From: Cytobacillus sp. NCCP-133
GTDB lineage: Bacteria; Bacillota; Bacilli; Bacillales; Cytobacillaceae
Assembly: GCF_026011715.1 (NCBI RefSeq)
Contig: NZ_BRVM01000011.1
Span: forward strand, 62,001-126,000
Direction of reading: 5' to 3'
Length of the DNA: 64,000 bases
The translations under genes and the position numbers were made by a program. Positions within the stretch are counted from its first letter, which is position 1. The number at the start of each line of letters is the position of its first letter. The notes beneath the pieces were generated by a model that ran no database searches, was not told where the DNA came from, and worked only from the letters and a program-made list of their open reading frames with translations. This document shows positions 34,232 through 43,424 of the stretch, in pieces.

Positions 34232-35820
34232 TGAAAAATGAAAGGATGCCGATTAACATGAATTTTAATGAACTGCTTCTGGCTGGAAATGTTAATTATC
34301 CCAACAATTTATTTCTGAGATTTGAAGAAGAATGCTATACCTATACAGACATGTGGAAAATTACGAACAGGCTGGCAAACGGGTTCTTAAAAAATGGAAT
34401 TAAGAAAGGTGACCATGTTTCCATTATTCTATCAAATCGGCCAGAGTTTATTTGGAGCTGGTTTGCATTGGCGAAGATTGGTGCAATTGCTGTAACGATT
34501 GATACACGATTAAAAGGTTCCTTATTGCAGCATCAATTAAAAAATAGTGAAAGCATGGCAATCATAACAGAGGAAGAGTTTCTCCCTTCCATACTTAAAA
34601 TGGATATGATGAAAGGTGCAGGTATCGATCGCTTAATAATCGTGTCGGAGAAAGAAATGACAGCCAGTGAAATTGATTTCATCCATTTCAATCGTTTATT
34701 AAACGAAAATGAAGTTGATCCGGGCTTAATCGAATTTACTCTCCAGTCTGGATGGCCTCTAACGATCGTCTATACATCAGGAACAACCGGTCCCGCTAAG
34801 GGAGTCGTGAATCCACACGAAACCTTTGTATTATCGGGCAGAGATATAGGAGATGCAGTTGGAATGGACCAGACTGATAATTTATATTTATTTTTGCCCC
34901 TTTTTCATGCCAATCCCCAATTAATGGGCATACCCGCTTTGCTGTTAAATGGCGCGACGGTTGTTTTAGGAAAGAAATTTTCAGCTTCTTCTTTTTGGGA
35001 AACGGTTAACCATTATAAAGTTACCCTCTTCACCTACGTTGGGACAGTATTAAGCATACTGGATAAAGTGACTCCGCAAAAGGTTCGCACCAGTTTGAGG
35101 ACGGCTTATGGCGGCGGTGCTCCAGAGGACATTTGGAGAAGTCTTGAGAAAAAAACAAATGCCCGAATAATGGAAGGTTATGGGATGGCAGAAATTGGGG
35201 GTTTTGCTATTATGAATTCCTTGAAAGAGTCAAAGATTGGGAGCATTGGCAAGCCGCGTGAACTATATGACATTCGCATCTTTGATGATCATGACTCCGA
35301 ATTGCCTGCTGGGGAAGTGGGAGAAATTGTTGTACGCCCAAAAGTCCCTTTTTCAATGTTCACTACCTATTTTAATATGGAGAAAAACACATTATCAGAT
35401 ATGCAGAATTTATGGTTCCACACAGGTGATTTGGCTAAGAAAGATTCAAGTGGTTTCTTTTATTTCAAGGGAAGAAAGAAAAATAGGATTCGCAGAAAAG
35501 GAGAAAATATTTCCGCCTATGACATAGAAAATATCGTGCAGCAGCATCCAAATATTCTGGAAAACGCAGTCGTGCCGATTCCTGATAAAATTGCCGGACA
35601 AGAGGCTAAATTAAGTGTTGTCTGCAGAAAAGGAGAAGAGGTTTCCATTGAGGAATTATATATGTGGCTGCTGGAAAACCTGCCGTCCCATATGGTTCCA
35701 AGATACTTGGAAATCCGGGAAGCCTTTGAGAAAACATCATCGGAAAAAATTAAGCTCCAGGTACTCATAGATGAAGGAATTAAACATGCATGGGACGGGG
35801 AAGAAAAAATAAGCAGATAA
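34231..35820 (+). CDS. AMP-forming acyl-CoA synthetase
   Basis: 529 residues, ANL superfamily. P-loop TIVYTSGTTGPAKGVV, A5-type motif EGYGMAEIGG, the TGD motif FHTGDLAKKDSSG, hinge GRKKNRIRRKGENIS, and the C-terminal catalytic lysine region in KTSSEKIKLQVL. Activates a carboxylic acid to its CoA thioester through an acyl-adenylate. Similar in shape to crotonobetaine/carnitine-CoA ligase (CaiC). Coupled to the hydroxyacid dehydrogenase and followed by an enoyl-CoA hydratase. Confidence 0.88.
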   Translation: MKNERMPINMNFNELLLAGNVNYPNNLFLRFEEECYTYTDMWKITNRLANGFLKNGIKKGDHVSIILSNRPEFIWSWFALAKIGAIAVTIDTRLKGSLLQHQLKNSESMAIITEEEFLPSILKMDMMKGAGIDRLIIVSEKEMTASEIDFIHFNRLLNENEVDPGLIEFTLQSGWPLTIVYTSGTTGPAKGVVNPHETFVLSGRDIGDAVGMDQTDNLYLFLPLFHANPQLMGIPALLLNGATVVLGKKFSASSFWETVNHYKVTLFTYVGTVLSILDKVTPQKVRTSLRTAYGGGAPEDIWRSLEKKTNARIMEGYGMAEIGGFAIMNSLKESKIGSIGKPRELYDIRIFDDHDSELPAGEVGEIVVRPKVPFSMFTTYFNMEKNTLSDMQNLWFHTGDLAKKDSSGFFYFKGRKKNRIRRKGENISAYDIENIVQQHPNILENAVVPIPDKIAGQEAKLSVVCRKGEEVSIEELYMWLLENLPSHMVPRYLEIREAFEKTSSEKIKLQVLIDEGIKHAWDGEEKISR

Positions 35821-35835
35821 AAGGGAGTTTTAATA

Positions 35836-36642
35836 ATGGAAAATAATCATATTGTATTTGAAAACCTTACAGAAGAAATTGCGGTTCTTACATTAAACAG
35901 GCCTGATTTTCTAAATTCGTTTAGTCATGAGATGATAGCGGATTGGTATAAAGCGCTAATGGAATTTAAAGAGAATGATAACTTGAAAGTACTGATATTA
36001 ACCGGGAAAGGTAAAGCATTTTCTGCTGGCGGAGATATTAAAGCCTTATCAAATGGAGAGGGCTTTATAGGGGATCCGAAAGAGGATTTATGGGGTAATG
36101 CCGTTAAGCGAAAAGCTTCATTATGGGAGAACATTCAGAAAATACCGCTCTTGCTGGAAGATATTGATAAACCGGTTATTGCATGCATCAATGGTGATGC
36201 AATTGGTGCTGGCTTGGATATGGCCCTCATGTGCGATCTTCGATTTTGCGCAGACCATGCAAGGCTGGGAGAGGGGTATATTCACCTCGGACTGGTACCA
36301 GGAGATGGCGGAGGATATTTCCTTCCTAAAATTGTTGGAGAGTCAAAAGCTCTGGAGTTATTGTGGACAGGCGAAAGGTTAAATGCAGAAAAAGCTTTGG
36401 AGATTGGTCTTGTTGATTATGTATACCCGAAAGATGAGGTTTTTGATAAGGCACAAGATTTTGCCAAAGTTCTATGTTCCAAACCACAGAATGCTGTAAG
36501 GATGATTAAAAGGCTTGTTAAAAATCATAACAAAGTCAGCTTAAGAAACCATCTTGATATGGTATCTTCACATATGGCTGTCGTTACGGATACTCATGAA
36601 TATATGGCTTTACTGGAAAAAATGAAAAATAACAGAAAGTAA
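35836..36642 (+). CDS. Enoyl-CoA hydratase/isomerase family protein
   Basis: 268 residues, crotonase fold. Oxyanion hole from GKAFSAGGDIKAL and the NGDAIGAGLDMALMCD loop. The loop ending GEGYIHLGLVPGDGGGYFLPKIVG carries the acid/base position. Hydrates or isomerises the enoyl-CoA produced by the neighbouring acyl-CoA dehydrogenase. GGGAG before the ATG, 11 bases to the next gene. Confidence 0.85.
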   Translation: MENNHIVFENLTEEIAVLTLNRPDFLNSFSHEMIADWYKALMEFKENDNLKVLILTGKGKAFSAGGDIKALSNGEGFIGDPKEDLWGNAVKRKASLWENIQKIPLLLEDIDKPVIACINGDAIGAGLDMALMCDLRFCADHARLGEGYIHLGLVPGDGGGYFLPKIVGESKALELLWTGERLNAEKALEIGLVDYVYPKDEVFDKAQDFAKVLCSKPQNAVRMIKRLVKNHNKVSLRNHLDMVSSHMAVVTDTHEYMALLEKMKNNRK

Positions 36643-36653
36643 GGTGTATTAGC

Positions 36654-37823
36654 TTGAATTTGCAATTGACTGAAGAACAGTTGAAATTTCAGAAGGAGAT
36701 TAGAAATTTTACCAACGAAAAAATTATGCCAACTGCAGATGAAAGGGACCGTAAGGATGTGTATCCGAAGGAAATAATTAAAGAAATGGCCAAACTGGGG
36801 TATACATCCTTAACCGTTCCTAAGAAATATAATGGCTTGAATCGCAGCAAGATTGACGCATCTATTTTAATGGAAGAGGTGGCGTACGGTTGTGCAGCGA
36901 CAGCTATTTCACTGATTACTATATATCAGGCTGAAACCATGCTGATGCTTTTTGGAAATGAAAAAGTAAAAAACCACTACCTTCCCTTATTTAGGGAAGG
37001 TTTAATCGCCTCCTATTCCTTAACAGAATCCAAAAGAGGGTCGGATATCAGAAGTGTAGATACAAAAGCGGAAAAAAAGGGCAGGAGCTGGATCATTAAC
37101 GGCAAAAAATCATTTATTACTTCCGGCTCTGCGGCCGAGTTTTTTATTTTGCTTGCAGAAACAAATAAAGGTGTTTCAATTTTTGCTGTTGACTGGGATC
37201 TTCCAGGAATATCAACGAAAATCGGTGAAAATTCCCAAACGATAGGACTCCGCAATGGGCCGCATGTGGACGCCTATTTTGATGATGTAGAGGTTCCTGA
37301 TTACTGCCTCATTGGAGAAGAAGGAAAAGGGGTTAAGCAGGCAGTCATTACTTTGAATAATAGCAGGACTGCGGCAGCTGCCATAAGTGTAGGAATTGCA
37401 AGAGCTGCCTATGAACAAAGTTTAGAGTGGGTATCATCCAGAATAGCTTTTGATCAGTCGGTATTCGATTTTCAGGGCATCCAGTGGATGTATGCAGACA
37501 TGCTTATGAATATAAATGCTTCCAGGCTATTAACCTATCAGGCTGCTTACTTACATGATATTGGAAAAGCTTCTATTTCTGAATCCAGCCAGGCGAAGCT
37601 ATTTGCCGGACAAATGGCTACAAAGGTCTGCTCTGATGCTATTCAAGTATGCGGGGCTTACGGGACAACAATAAATGCCCCTTTTGGCCGCTACTTAAGA
37701 GATGCAAAATCTTATGAGATTGCAGGCGGAAGCAATGAAATATTAAAAAACACTATTGGAAAGGAAATCAAGAAGTCATCACAAAATTATATTCATAAAA
37801 GTTTAAATAAATGGAATATATAA
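36654..37823 (+). CDS. Acyl-CoA dehydrogenase
   Basis: 389 residues from TTG 36654. N-terminal helical domain, then SYSLTESKRGSDIRSVDTKA and INGKKSFITSGS (FAD/middle domain), and C-terminal EIAGGSNEILKNTIGKEI with the Glu of S-N-E-I at the usual ACAD signature. Oxidises the acyl-CoA made by the ligase at 34231. Ends about 110 bases before a thioesterase gene. Confidence 0.85.
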   Translation: MNLQLTEEQLKFQKEIRNFTNEKIMPTADERDRKDVYPKEIIKEMAKLGYTSLTVPKKYNGLNRSKIDASILMEEVAYGCAATAISLITIYQAETMLMLFGNEKVKNHYLPLFREGLIASYSLTESKRGSDIRSVDTKAEKKGRSWIINGKKSFITSGSAAEFFILLAETNKGVSIFAVDWDLPGISTKIGENSQTIGLRNGPHVDAYFDDVEVPDYCLIGEEGKGVKQAVITLNNSRTAAAAISVGIARAAYEQSLEWVSSRIAFDQSVFDFQGIQWMYADMLMNINASRLLTYQAAYLHDIGKASISESSQAKLFAGQMATKVCSDAIQVCGAYGTTINAPFGRYLRDAKSYEIAGGSNEILKNTIGKEIKKSSQNYIHKSLNKWNI

Positions 37824-37933
37824 AATTATTATAATTATTAAATAATTATGGATTTTTATCTATCTTTTATTATAAAATTAAATAAAACAAAGAGAATTAT
37901 TGAAAATAAGAATATTAAAAGGTGGTTTCGAAA

Positions 37934-38335
37934 ATGTTAACGGAAAAATTGAAAACGCTCTCATCTTCGCCGGTATGGAATCATATTGGGCTTGAACTGC
38001 AATATGCTGATAGCGGTAAGTCAAAGGTTTCCATGCCTGTAAAAAAAGAATTTCTGCAGATCTTCGAAAAAGTACATGGCGGGATATTAGCAACTCTTTT
38101 AGATGCGACGATGGCTTCAGCCATTAATTCTGTTTTGGAAGATCATGTTTTTTCTGTGACTGCGGAGATGAAAATCCAGTACTTAAGGCCAGCGGCAGGC
38201 AGCATTCTGATCGGAAAAGGAGAGGTAATCCAGAATGGAAAAACTGTAACAATCTGCAAAAGCGAAGTTTATGATGAACAAGAGAAAATGGTGGCATTTG
38301 CAACAGGGACATTTGTTAATAAAGAAAAGACCTAG
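37934..38335 (+). CDS. PaaI-type hotdog-fold acyl-CoA thioesterase
   Basis: 133 residues from ATG 37934 (AAAAGGTGG upstream; an in-frame GTG at 37922 lies inside that ribosome site). Hotdog motif KVHGGILATLLDATMASAIN, with the H-G-G-x-x-x-x-L-x-D active-site signature, and QYLRPAAGSILIGKGEVIQNGK. Hydrolyses acyl-CoA to free CoA, probably relieving CoA trapping in this pathway. Confidence 0.8.
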   Translation: MLTEKLKTLSSSPVWNHIGLELQYADSGKSKVSMPVKKEFLQIFEKVHGGILATLLDATMASAINSVLEDHVFSVTAEMKIQYLRPAAGSILIGKGEVIQNGKTVTICKSEVYDEQEKMVAFATGTFVNKEKT

Positions 38336-38366
38336 AATATTTCGAACTAATAAGGAGGAATGAAAA

Positions 38367-40349
38367 TTGAGTCAATTAACAAACCAAGCAAAAAATGAAG
38401 AAGAGATCCTTAAAAAATATGACAGTGATTTTCGAACCAGAGATTACCTCGGTGTAACTGCCAAAGTAGTTACAGGGATATTGATAATATGGTCTATTTT
38501 TCAGCTTTACACTAGCAGTTTAGGAATTTTGGAAGCTATTAAAATGCGTGCGTGGCATCTTGGATTTCTGCTGATTCTGTCATTCCTCATTTATCCAGCA
38601 TCAAAAAAATCAGCAAATAGCCGAAAATTGCCGACAGTTTGGGATATGATATGCATCCTGCTGACATTAATTTCAATTGGGTATTTGTTATTAACCTATG
38701 ACACTTTTGCGAGGGAAAGGTTTGGTATTCATGTTGAAATGGATTATTACATGGCTGCCATTGGAATCCTTGTTGTCTTTGAAGCCAGCCGAAGGGTTGT
38801 CGGGAATGCACTCACAATTATCTGTGCTCTATTTCTAATCTATAATTTCGTTGGCGCATATATTCCTGGGGCTCTTGGTCATGTAGGATTTAGTTTTGAA
38901 CGCGTAACGGATATTATGTTCTGGGGCAGCCAGGGGGTATTCGGAATAGCTTTAGGGGTTTCAGCAACCTATATCTTTTTATTTGTTTTATTTGGGGCAT
39001 TTTTGAAAAACAGTGGTTTTACAGACTTCATTAATGACATTGCTTTATCTATTGCTGGATGGACTGCAGGCGGGCCAGCCAAAGTATCCGTGATTGGAAG
39101 CGGATTCATGGGAATGGTAAATGGCAGCGCTGTGGCAAATGTTGTTACAACAGGAGCTGTGACAATACCTTTAATGAAAAAAACAGGCTATAAATCAAAG
39201 TTTGCCGGCGCAGTAGAAGCTGTAGCTTCTACGGGCGGCCAATTTGCACCGCCCATTATGGGGGCAGCGGGCTTCATCATGGCAGAGTTTTTAGGTGTTC
39301 CCTATAGAACCATCATGCTCGCAGCGATTATTCCAGCATTTCTTTATTACGTAACAGTATTCATGGTTGTTCATTTTGAAGCAAAAAGAATAGGGTTAAC
39401 TGGTATTTCAAAAGAAAATATTCCGAATATGTTCAATGTTTTGAAAGAAAGAGGACATTTGCTCTTGCCGCTTGTTATATTAATAGGTTTGCTCAGCACG
39501 GGGGTAACTCCTTTATATGCTGCAGTATTTGCTTTAATTTCAACAGTTCTAGCAAGCTGGATTAGGAAATCAACTAGAATGAATTTTAAAACGATTATAG
39601 ATTCTTTAGTGGAAGGCAGCAAGGGAGCTATTGGAGTTGGTATTGCTTGTGCTATTGTCGGTGTAGTTGTAGGCACCATTTCATTAACCAGCTTGGGATT
39701 AACATTAGGAAACAACATTCTTGCCTTGGCAGGAGATAACTTGATTATTGCCGCTATCCTTACAATGTTAATTAGTATCATCCTGGGAATGGGGATTCCT
39801 GCTACTGCTGCTTATATTATCGTTGCTACTATTGCGGCACCTTTGCTTGTCAAGCTTGGCGTACCTCCTTTAGCGGCACACATGTTTGCATTCTTTTACT
39901 CAGCGCTTTCAAACATAACACCTCCTGTGGCGCTGGCTTCCTATGCTGCGGCAGGGCTCGCTGGTGCTTCCCCAAACAAAGTTGGGATGGAAGCAATGAG
40001 AATTGGAATAACTGGGTTTATCATTCCTTTTTTCTTCCTATTCAATCCGGTCCTTTTATTCAACGGTGACTCTGTTACCTCAAGCCTAATCGCTATGGCT
40101 ACATCTACGATTGGAGTAGTTTGTCTGGCAGGAGGATTGCAAGGGTGGTTCGTTACGAGAACAAACTTAATTCAAAGAATTGCTCTGTTTGTTACAGCAT
40201 TTTTGATGATAAAGCCAACGTTATTGACTGACGGTATTGGACTTTCTATATTAGCTGCCGTTATCATTTGGCAAAAAATTTCTTCCATTACTATTAAAGA
40301 TCAAAAAACTAATGATGTAAGTGAAACAACAAGCAACATATCTGGTTAA
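38367..40349 (+). CDS. TRAP transporter fused permease, TAXI type
   Basis: 660 residues with about 18 membrane helices: a small DctQ-like part fused to the DctM-like part. Motifs: GSGFMGMVNGSAVANVVTTG, VASTGGQFAPPIMGAAGFIM, GMGIPATAAYIIVATIAAPL, NITPPVALASYAAAGLAG. Sodium-driven uptake of the ligand caught by a TAXI protein; the only TAXI protein in view is at 30141. TTG start with AAGGAGG 8 bases ahead. Followed by a hairpin. Confidence 0.9.
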   Translation: MSQLTNQAKNEEEILKKYDSDFRTRDYLGVTAKVVTGILIIWSIFQLYTSSLGILEAIKMRAWHLGFLLILSFLIYPASKKSANSRKLPTVWDMICILLTLISIGYLLLTYDTFARERFGIHVEMDYYMAAIGILVVFEASRRVVGNALTIICALFLIYNFVGAYIPGALGHVGFSFERVTDIMFWGSQGVFGIALGVSATYIFLFVLFGAFLKNSGFTDFINDIALSIAGWTAGGPAKVSVIGSGFMGMVNGSAVANVVTTGAVTIPLMKKTGYKSKFAGAVEAVASTGGQFAPPIMGAAGFIMAEFLGVPYRTIMLAAIIPAFLYYVTVFMVVHFEAKRIGLTGISKENIPNMFNVLKERGHLLLPLVILIGLLSTGVTPLYAAVFALISTVLASWIRKSTRMNFKTIIDSLVEGSKGAIGVGIACAIVGVVVGTISLTSLGLTLGNNILALAGDNLIIAAILTMLISIILGMGIPATAAYIIVATIAAPLLVKLGVPPLAAHMFAFFYSALSNITPPVALASYAAAGLAGASPNKVGMEAMRIGITGFIIPFFFLFNPVLLFNGDSVTSSLIAMATSTIGVVCLAGGLQGWFVTRTNLIQRIALFVTAFLMIKPTLLTDGIGLSILAAVIIWQKISSITIKDQKTNDVSETTSNISG

Positions 40350-40359
40350 TGGAATATCA

Positions 40360-40390
40360 TTTATGGCTGCAGTCAAATTGCAGCCATAAA
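40360..40390 (+). promoter_or_regulatory. Hairpin between the TRAP permease and an SDR gene
   Basis: 12-bp perfect stem TTTATGGCTGCA / TGCAGCCATAAA with a 7-base loop, followed by AATTTG rather than a T-tract. Either a weak terminator or an mRNA-stabilising element. Confidence 0.55.
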
Positions 40391-40411
40391 ATTTGAAAAA
40401 GGGGGATTGCT

Positions 40412-41161
40412 ATGAATACTGATCAAAAAAAAGTTGCCTTAATTACAGGAGGTAGTTCTGGAATCGGGCAGGCTTCGGCAAAGGAATTAGCAGAAAAAGG
40501 ATATCAAGTTATTGCAGCCTTTAATTCAAATTTAAGTGGTGCCCAAGAAACAAAACAAATGGTAGAGAATGCCGGCAGTGAGTGCCTGATCGTCAAAGCA
40601 GATGTAACCATTAAGGAAGAGGTTCGAAAACTGGTTGAGGTATCAATAGAAGCTTTTGGACAAATAGATGTATTAGTCAATAACGCAGGAGCAGCTATAA
40701 AACGCAGTTCTTTTTTAGATATTGATGAAGAGCTTTGGCAAAAAACATACGATGTCAATGTAAAAAGTATATTTCTCGTATCACAGGCAGTACTAAATCA
40801 GATGGTTCCCCGCAAAACAGGGAGGATAATAAATATCTCGTCAGTAGCTGCCAGGCTTGGAGGACCTGGAGAAAGTATTCATTATGCATCAGCAAAGGGA
40901 GCAGTTAACACACTTACGATTGGCCTGTCAAAGGAATTTGCACCGCATGGAATATTGGTGAATGGAATAGCACCGGGATTTATTCTGACACCTTTTCAGG
41001 ATAAATATTCGACCCAGGAACGGATTGACCGCATTGTGCCTACTATTCCAATTGGCCGTGCCGGAACTGCAGTGGATATTGCTAAGGTAGTTGGGTTTCT
41101 GGCTTCCGATTCTGCTAATTATATGATGGGTGAAATCTTAACTGTCAGCGGCGGAAGATAG
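40412..41161 (+). CDS. Short-chain dehydrogenase/reductase (FabG-like)
   Basis: 249 residues, classical SDR. Cofactor motif TGGSSGIG near residue 12, NNAGA at about 90, catalytic S (ISSVAARLG) and Y-x-x-x-K (YASAKG) present. Ends in the usual GEILTVSGGR. Probably oxidises a 3-hydroxyacyl-CoA or another secondary alcohol in the pathway. GGGGG ribosome site ahead of the ATG. Confidence 0.85.
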   Translation: MNTDQKKVALITGGSSGIGQASAKELAEKGYQVIAAFNSNLSGAQETKQMVENAGSECLIVKADVTIKEEVRKLVEVSIEAFGQIDVLVNNAGAAIKRSSFLDIDEELWQKTYDVNVKSIFLVSQAVLNQMVPRKTGRIINISSVAARLGGPGESIHYASAKGAVNTLTIGLSKEFAPHGILVNGIAPGFILTPFQDKYSTQERIDRIVPTIPIGRAGTAVDIAKVVGFLASDSANYMMGEILTVSGGR

Positions 41162-41173
41162 GGACAAACCTTT

Positions 41174-41275
41174 ATGGATTTGGAAGTGGGCAAAGAAGGG
41201 ATTGACTTGATGAAATCAATTTAGCGGGCATGGGATGCTAATAATATTTTGAATCCCGCAAAAAATCTTTCCTGA
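41174..41275 (+). pseudogene. C-terminal remnant of a GlcD-type FAD-linked oxidase
   Basis: Frame from 41174: MDLEVGKEGIDLMKSI, a TAG, then RAWDANNILNPAKNLS and TGA. The K-x-x-x-D-P-N-N-I-L-N-P-G-K ending is the hallmark of glycolate/lactate oxidase GlcD. Only the last 30 or so residues survive, with an in-frame stop. Relates to the GlcD/GlcF remnants at 46.1 kb. Confidence 0.65.
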
Positions 41276-41358
41276 GCCTGATCAAAAGTTATTGCTGAGG
41301 CAATGACGATTCATTCCATAAATTTATATAATCAGACTTTACATAGGAGGAATACCAC

Positions 41359-42546
41359 ATGAAACAGCCATTAGAGGATATAAAGGTACTGGATTTATCA
41401 AGGGTCTATGCTGGTCCGGGCGGATCAATGATTTTAGGAGACCTGGGAGCAGATGTTGTTCGAATTGAATCTCCAAAAGGAACAGACAGCATGAGGGATT
41501 GGGTACCTTTTATTGAGGGAGAAAGCACTTATTATATGTGTGCCAACCGAAATAAAAGGTCCATTACACTGAACCTAAAGGATAAAACAGGAAAAGAATT
41601 ATTGTTAAGACTGGTTAAGGACGCTGATGTTGTTTTAGAGAATTTTAAAACCGGTACATTGAAAAAAATGGGCCTTGGATATGAAGAACTAAAGAAAGAA
41701 AATCCAAGCATCGTTTTATGCTCTGTAACAGGATACGGCCAAACAGGCCCTTATAGCCATGAACCTGGATTTGACCCCGTCATTCAGGCTATTGGGGGAA
41801 TTATGGACGTCACCGGTTTCCCAGAAGGAGAGCCTACAAGGGTAGGAGTTCCAGTTGTTGACATAATGACTTCTCAATACGTTGCCATCAGCATCATTTC
41901 TGCTCTTAGGTTAAGAGATCATACAGGAGAAGGGCAGCATATCGACATTTCACTTTTGGATGTTCAATTAAGCTCCCTTGCAAATATCGCAAGCAGCTAT
42001 TTGAATACAGGATCCATCTCTGAAAGAATTGGAAACAGCCACAGTTACATTGTTCCTTATCAGGTTTTTCAATGCCAGGACAGACCATTGATGGTATGTG
42101 CAGGAAATGATCGTTTATATAAAAAGTTTTGCGATGTTCTAGGGCATTCTGAGTGGGCAGAAGATGAAAAGTATAAAACAAATAACAAACGGATTGAAAA
42201 TCGTGAGGAATTAACAAGCCAAATACAGGAGGTTTTCTCCGGTAAAAATGCTGATGATTGGTTTCAATTACTCTCGGATGCCGGTGTGCCAGCCGGACCG
42301 GTTAATAATATTGAACAAGTCTTTGAACATCCTCAAGTTAAAGCAAGGGAAACGGTGGAAGAGGTATCACACCCAACACTTGGAACCATAAAATTGGTGA
42401 AGAGCCCAATAAGGTTTTCGGGGCTGGAAATACAAACGAAAAATCACCCTCCTTTATTAGGCGAACATACAGAGGAGTTTTTGGAGAAAGAGCTGGGAAT
42501 TAACAAGGACGAGATTGCAAGGTTAAGAGAAGAAGGAATTATCTAA
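41359..42546 (+). CDS. Family III CoA-transferase (CaiB/BaiF)
   Basis: 395 residues. LDLSRVYAGPGGSMILGDLG at the N-terminus, GYGQTGPYSHEPGFDPVIQA, and the catalytic aspartate probably D168 in VPVVDIMTSQY, which would form the glutamyl/aspartyl-CoA anhydride. Transfers CoA between carboxylic acids (for example from succinyl-CoA). AGGAGG upstream. It offers a third way, besides two synthetases, to activate substrates in this region. Confidence 0.9.
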   Translation: MKQPLEDIKVLDLSRVYAGPGGSMILGDLGADVVRIESPKGTDSMRDWVPFIEGESTYYMCANRNKRSITLNLKDKTGKELLLRLVKDADVVLENFKTGTLKKMGLGYEELKKENPSIVLCSVTGYGQTGPYSHEPGFDPVIQAIGGIMDVTGFPEGEPTRVGVPVVDIMTSQYVAISIISALRLRDHTGEGQHIDISLLDVQLSSLANIASSYLNTGSISERIGNSHSYIVPYQVFQCQDRPLMVCAGNDRLYKKFCDVLGHSEWAEDEKYKTNNKRIENREELTSQIQEVFSGKNADDWFQLLSDAGVPAGPVNNIEQVFEHPQVKARETVEEVSHPTLGTIKLVKSPIRFSGLEIQTKNHPPLLGEHTEEFLEKELGINKDEIARLREEGII

Positions 42547-42582
42547 CTTTAACTCTTATAAACTATGAAAGGAAGTTTTAGG

Positions 42583-43368
42583 ATGGATTTAGGATTAAAG
42601 GGCAAGGTTGCGATTGTCACAGGCGGAAGCAAGGGGATTGGCTTTGAAACAGCTTTTCATCTAGTAAAAGAAGGAGCAAAAGTGGCAATCTGCGGACGGG
42701 GAATAGAAGCTTTAAATGATGCTGTCCAATCCATTTTTAGGCTTACCGGAGAGAAGGTTTTGCCTATTCAGGCAGATGTATCCAAAGCGGAAGATTGCAA
42801 TAAAATAATTGAAGAAACAGCATCCCATTATGGGGCTGTTGATATCTTAATAAATAATGCAGGAACATCTTCTGCACATTCCTTTGAAGAGGTAAGTGCA
42901 GAAATGTGGGAGGAAGATTTCGGTCTAAAGCTGTTCGGAGGGATAAATTGCTCAAGAGCAGCCGTTAAGCATATGAAAATAAACGGCGGGGGAGCCATTG
43001 TTAATATTACTGCAGTAATCGGAAAAGCGCCACCTGCTTCGTCCCTTCCTACATCGGCTACCAGAGCAGCAGGGATTGCGCTGACTAAAGCTATGAGCCG
43101 AGATCTTGGGAAATACTCAATTCGGGTTAATACAGTCTGTATTGGATTAATACGCAGCAGCCAGATCGAAGAAAAGAAGTGGAAAAAGAATGCAAGTCAC
43201 TTAACTTGGGAAGAGTTCTCAACGGATCCCAGGCATGATATACCGCTGGGAAGGATTGGTGAGACTTCAGAGGCAGCGAAAGTTATTGCGTTCTTAGCTT
43301 CTGATGCAGCCTCTTACGTGTCGGGAACATCAGTCAATGTAGATGGCGGAAAGGGAGCAGTTGATTAA
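42583..43368 (+). CDS. Short-chain dehydrogenase-like protein lacking the YxxxK pair
   Basis: 261 residues from ATG 42583 (AAGGAAG 7 bases upstream; ATG 42565 is in frame but upstream of that site). Cofactor motif TGGSKGIGFET and NNAGTSS are normal. At the catalytic position it reads PTSATRAAGIALTKA, so the usual Tyr is Thr and the Lys is Arg. Ends in the normal YVSGTSVNVDGGKG. The substitution makes ordinary SDR chemistry doubtful. It sits between the CoA-transferase and the ferredoxin oxidoreductase. Confidence 0.8.
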   Translation: MDLGLKGKVAIVTGGSKGIGFETAFHLVKEGAKVAICGRGIEALNDAVQSIFRLTGEKVLPIQADVSKAEDCNKIIEETASHYGAVDILINNAGTSSAHSFEEVSAEMWEEDFGLKLFGGINCSRAAVKHMKINGGGAIVNITAVIGKAPPASSLPTSATRAAGIALTKAMSRDLGKYSIRVNTVCIGLIRSSQIEEKKWKKNASHLTWEEFSTDPRHDIPLGRIGETSEAAKVIAFLASDAASYVSGTSVNVDGGKGAVD

Positions 43369-43387
43369 TAGTTTTTAAAAAAATAAA

Positions 43388-43410
43388 AGGGATACAATAT
43401 CCAGTATCCT
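43388..43410. promoter_or_regulatory. GGATAC inverted repeat ahead of the 2-oxoacid oxidoreductase
   Basis: Contains GGATAC-N8-GTATCC. Its left part AGGGATACAAT and right part ATCCAGTATCCT both recur in the intergenic region at 59752-59820. Lies just upstream of the ribosome site of the gene at 43425. Candidate operator for a cluster regulator. Confidence 0.45.
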
Positions 43411-43424
43411 TAAGGAGGAAGAAC

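Noticed and set aside
36654-37823. Reading the 36654 dehydrogenase as the partner subunit of the 25070 dehydrogenase
   Set aside because: Both are full length with their own catalytic signatures and lie in different transcription blocks; only the 56404/57552 pair has the large/small pattern.
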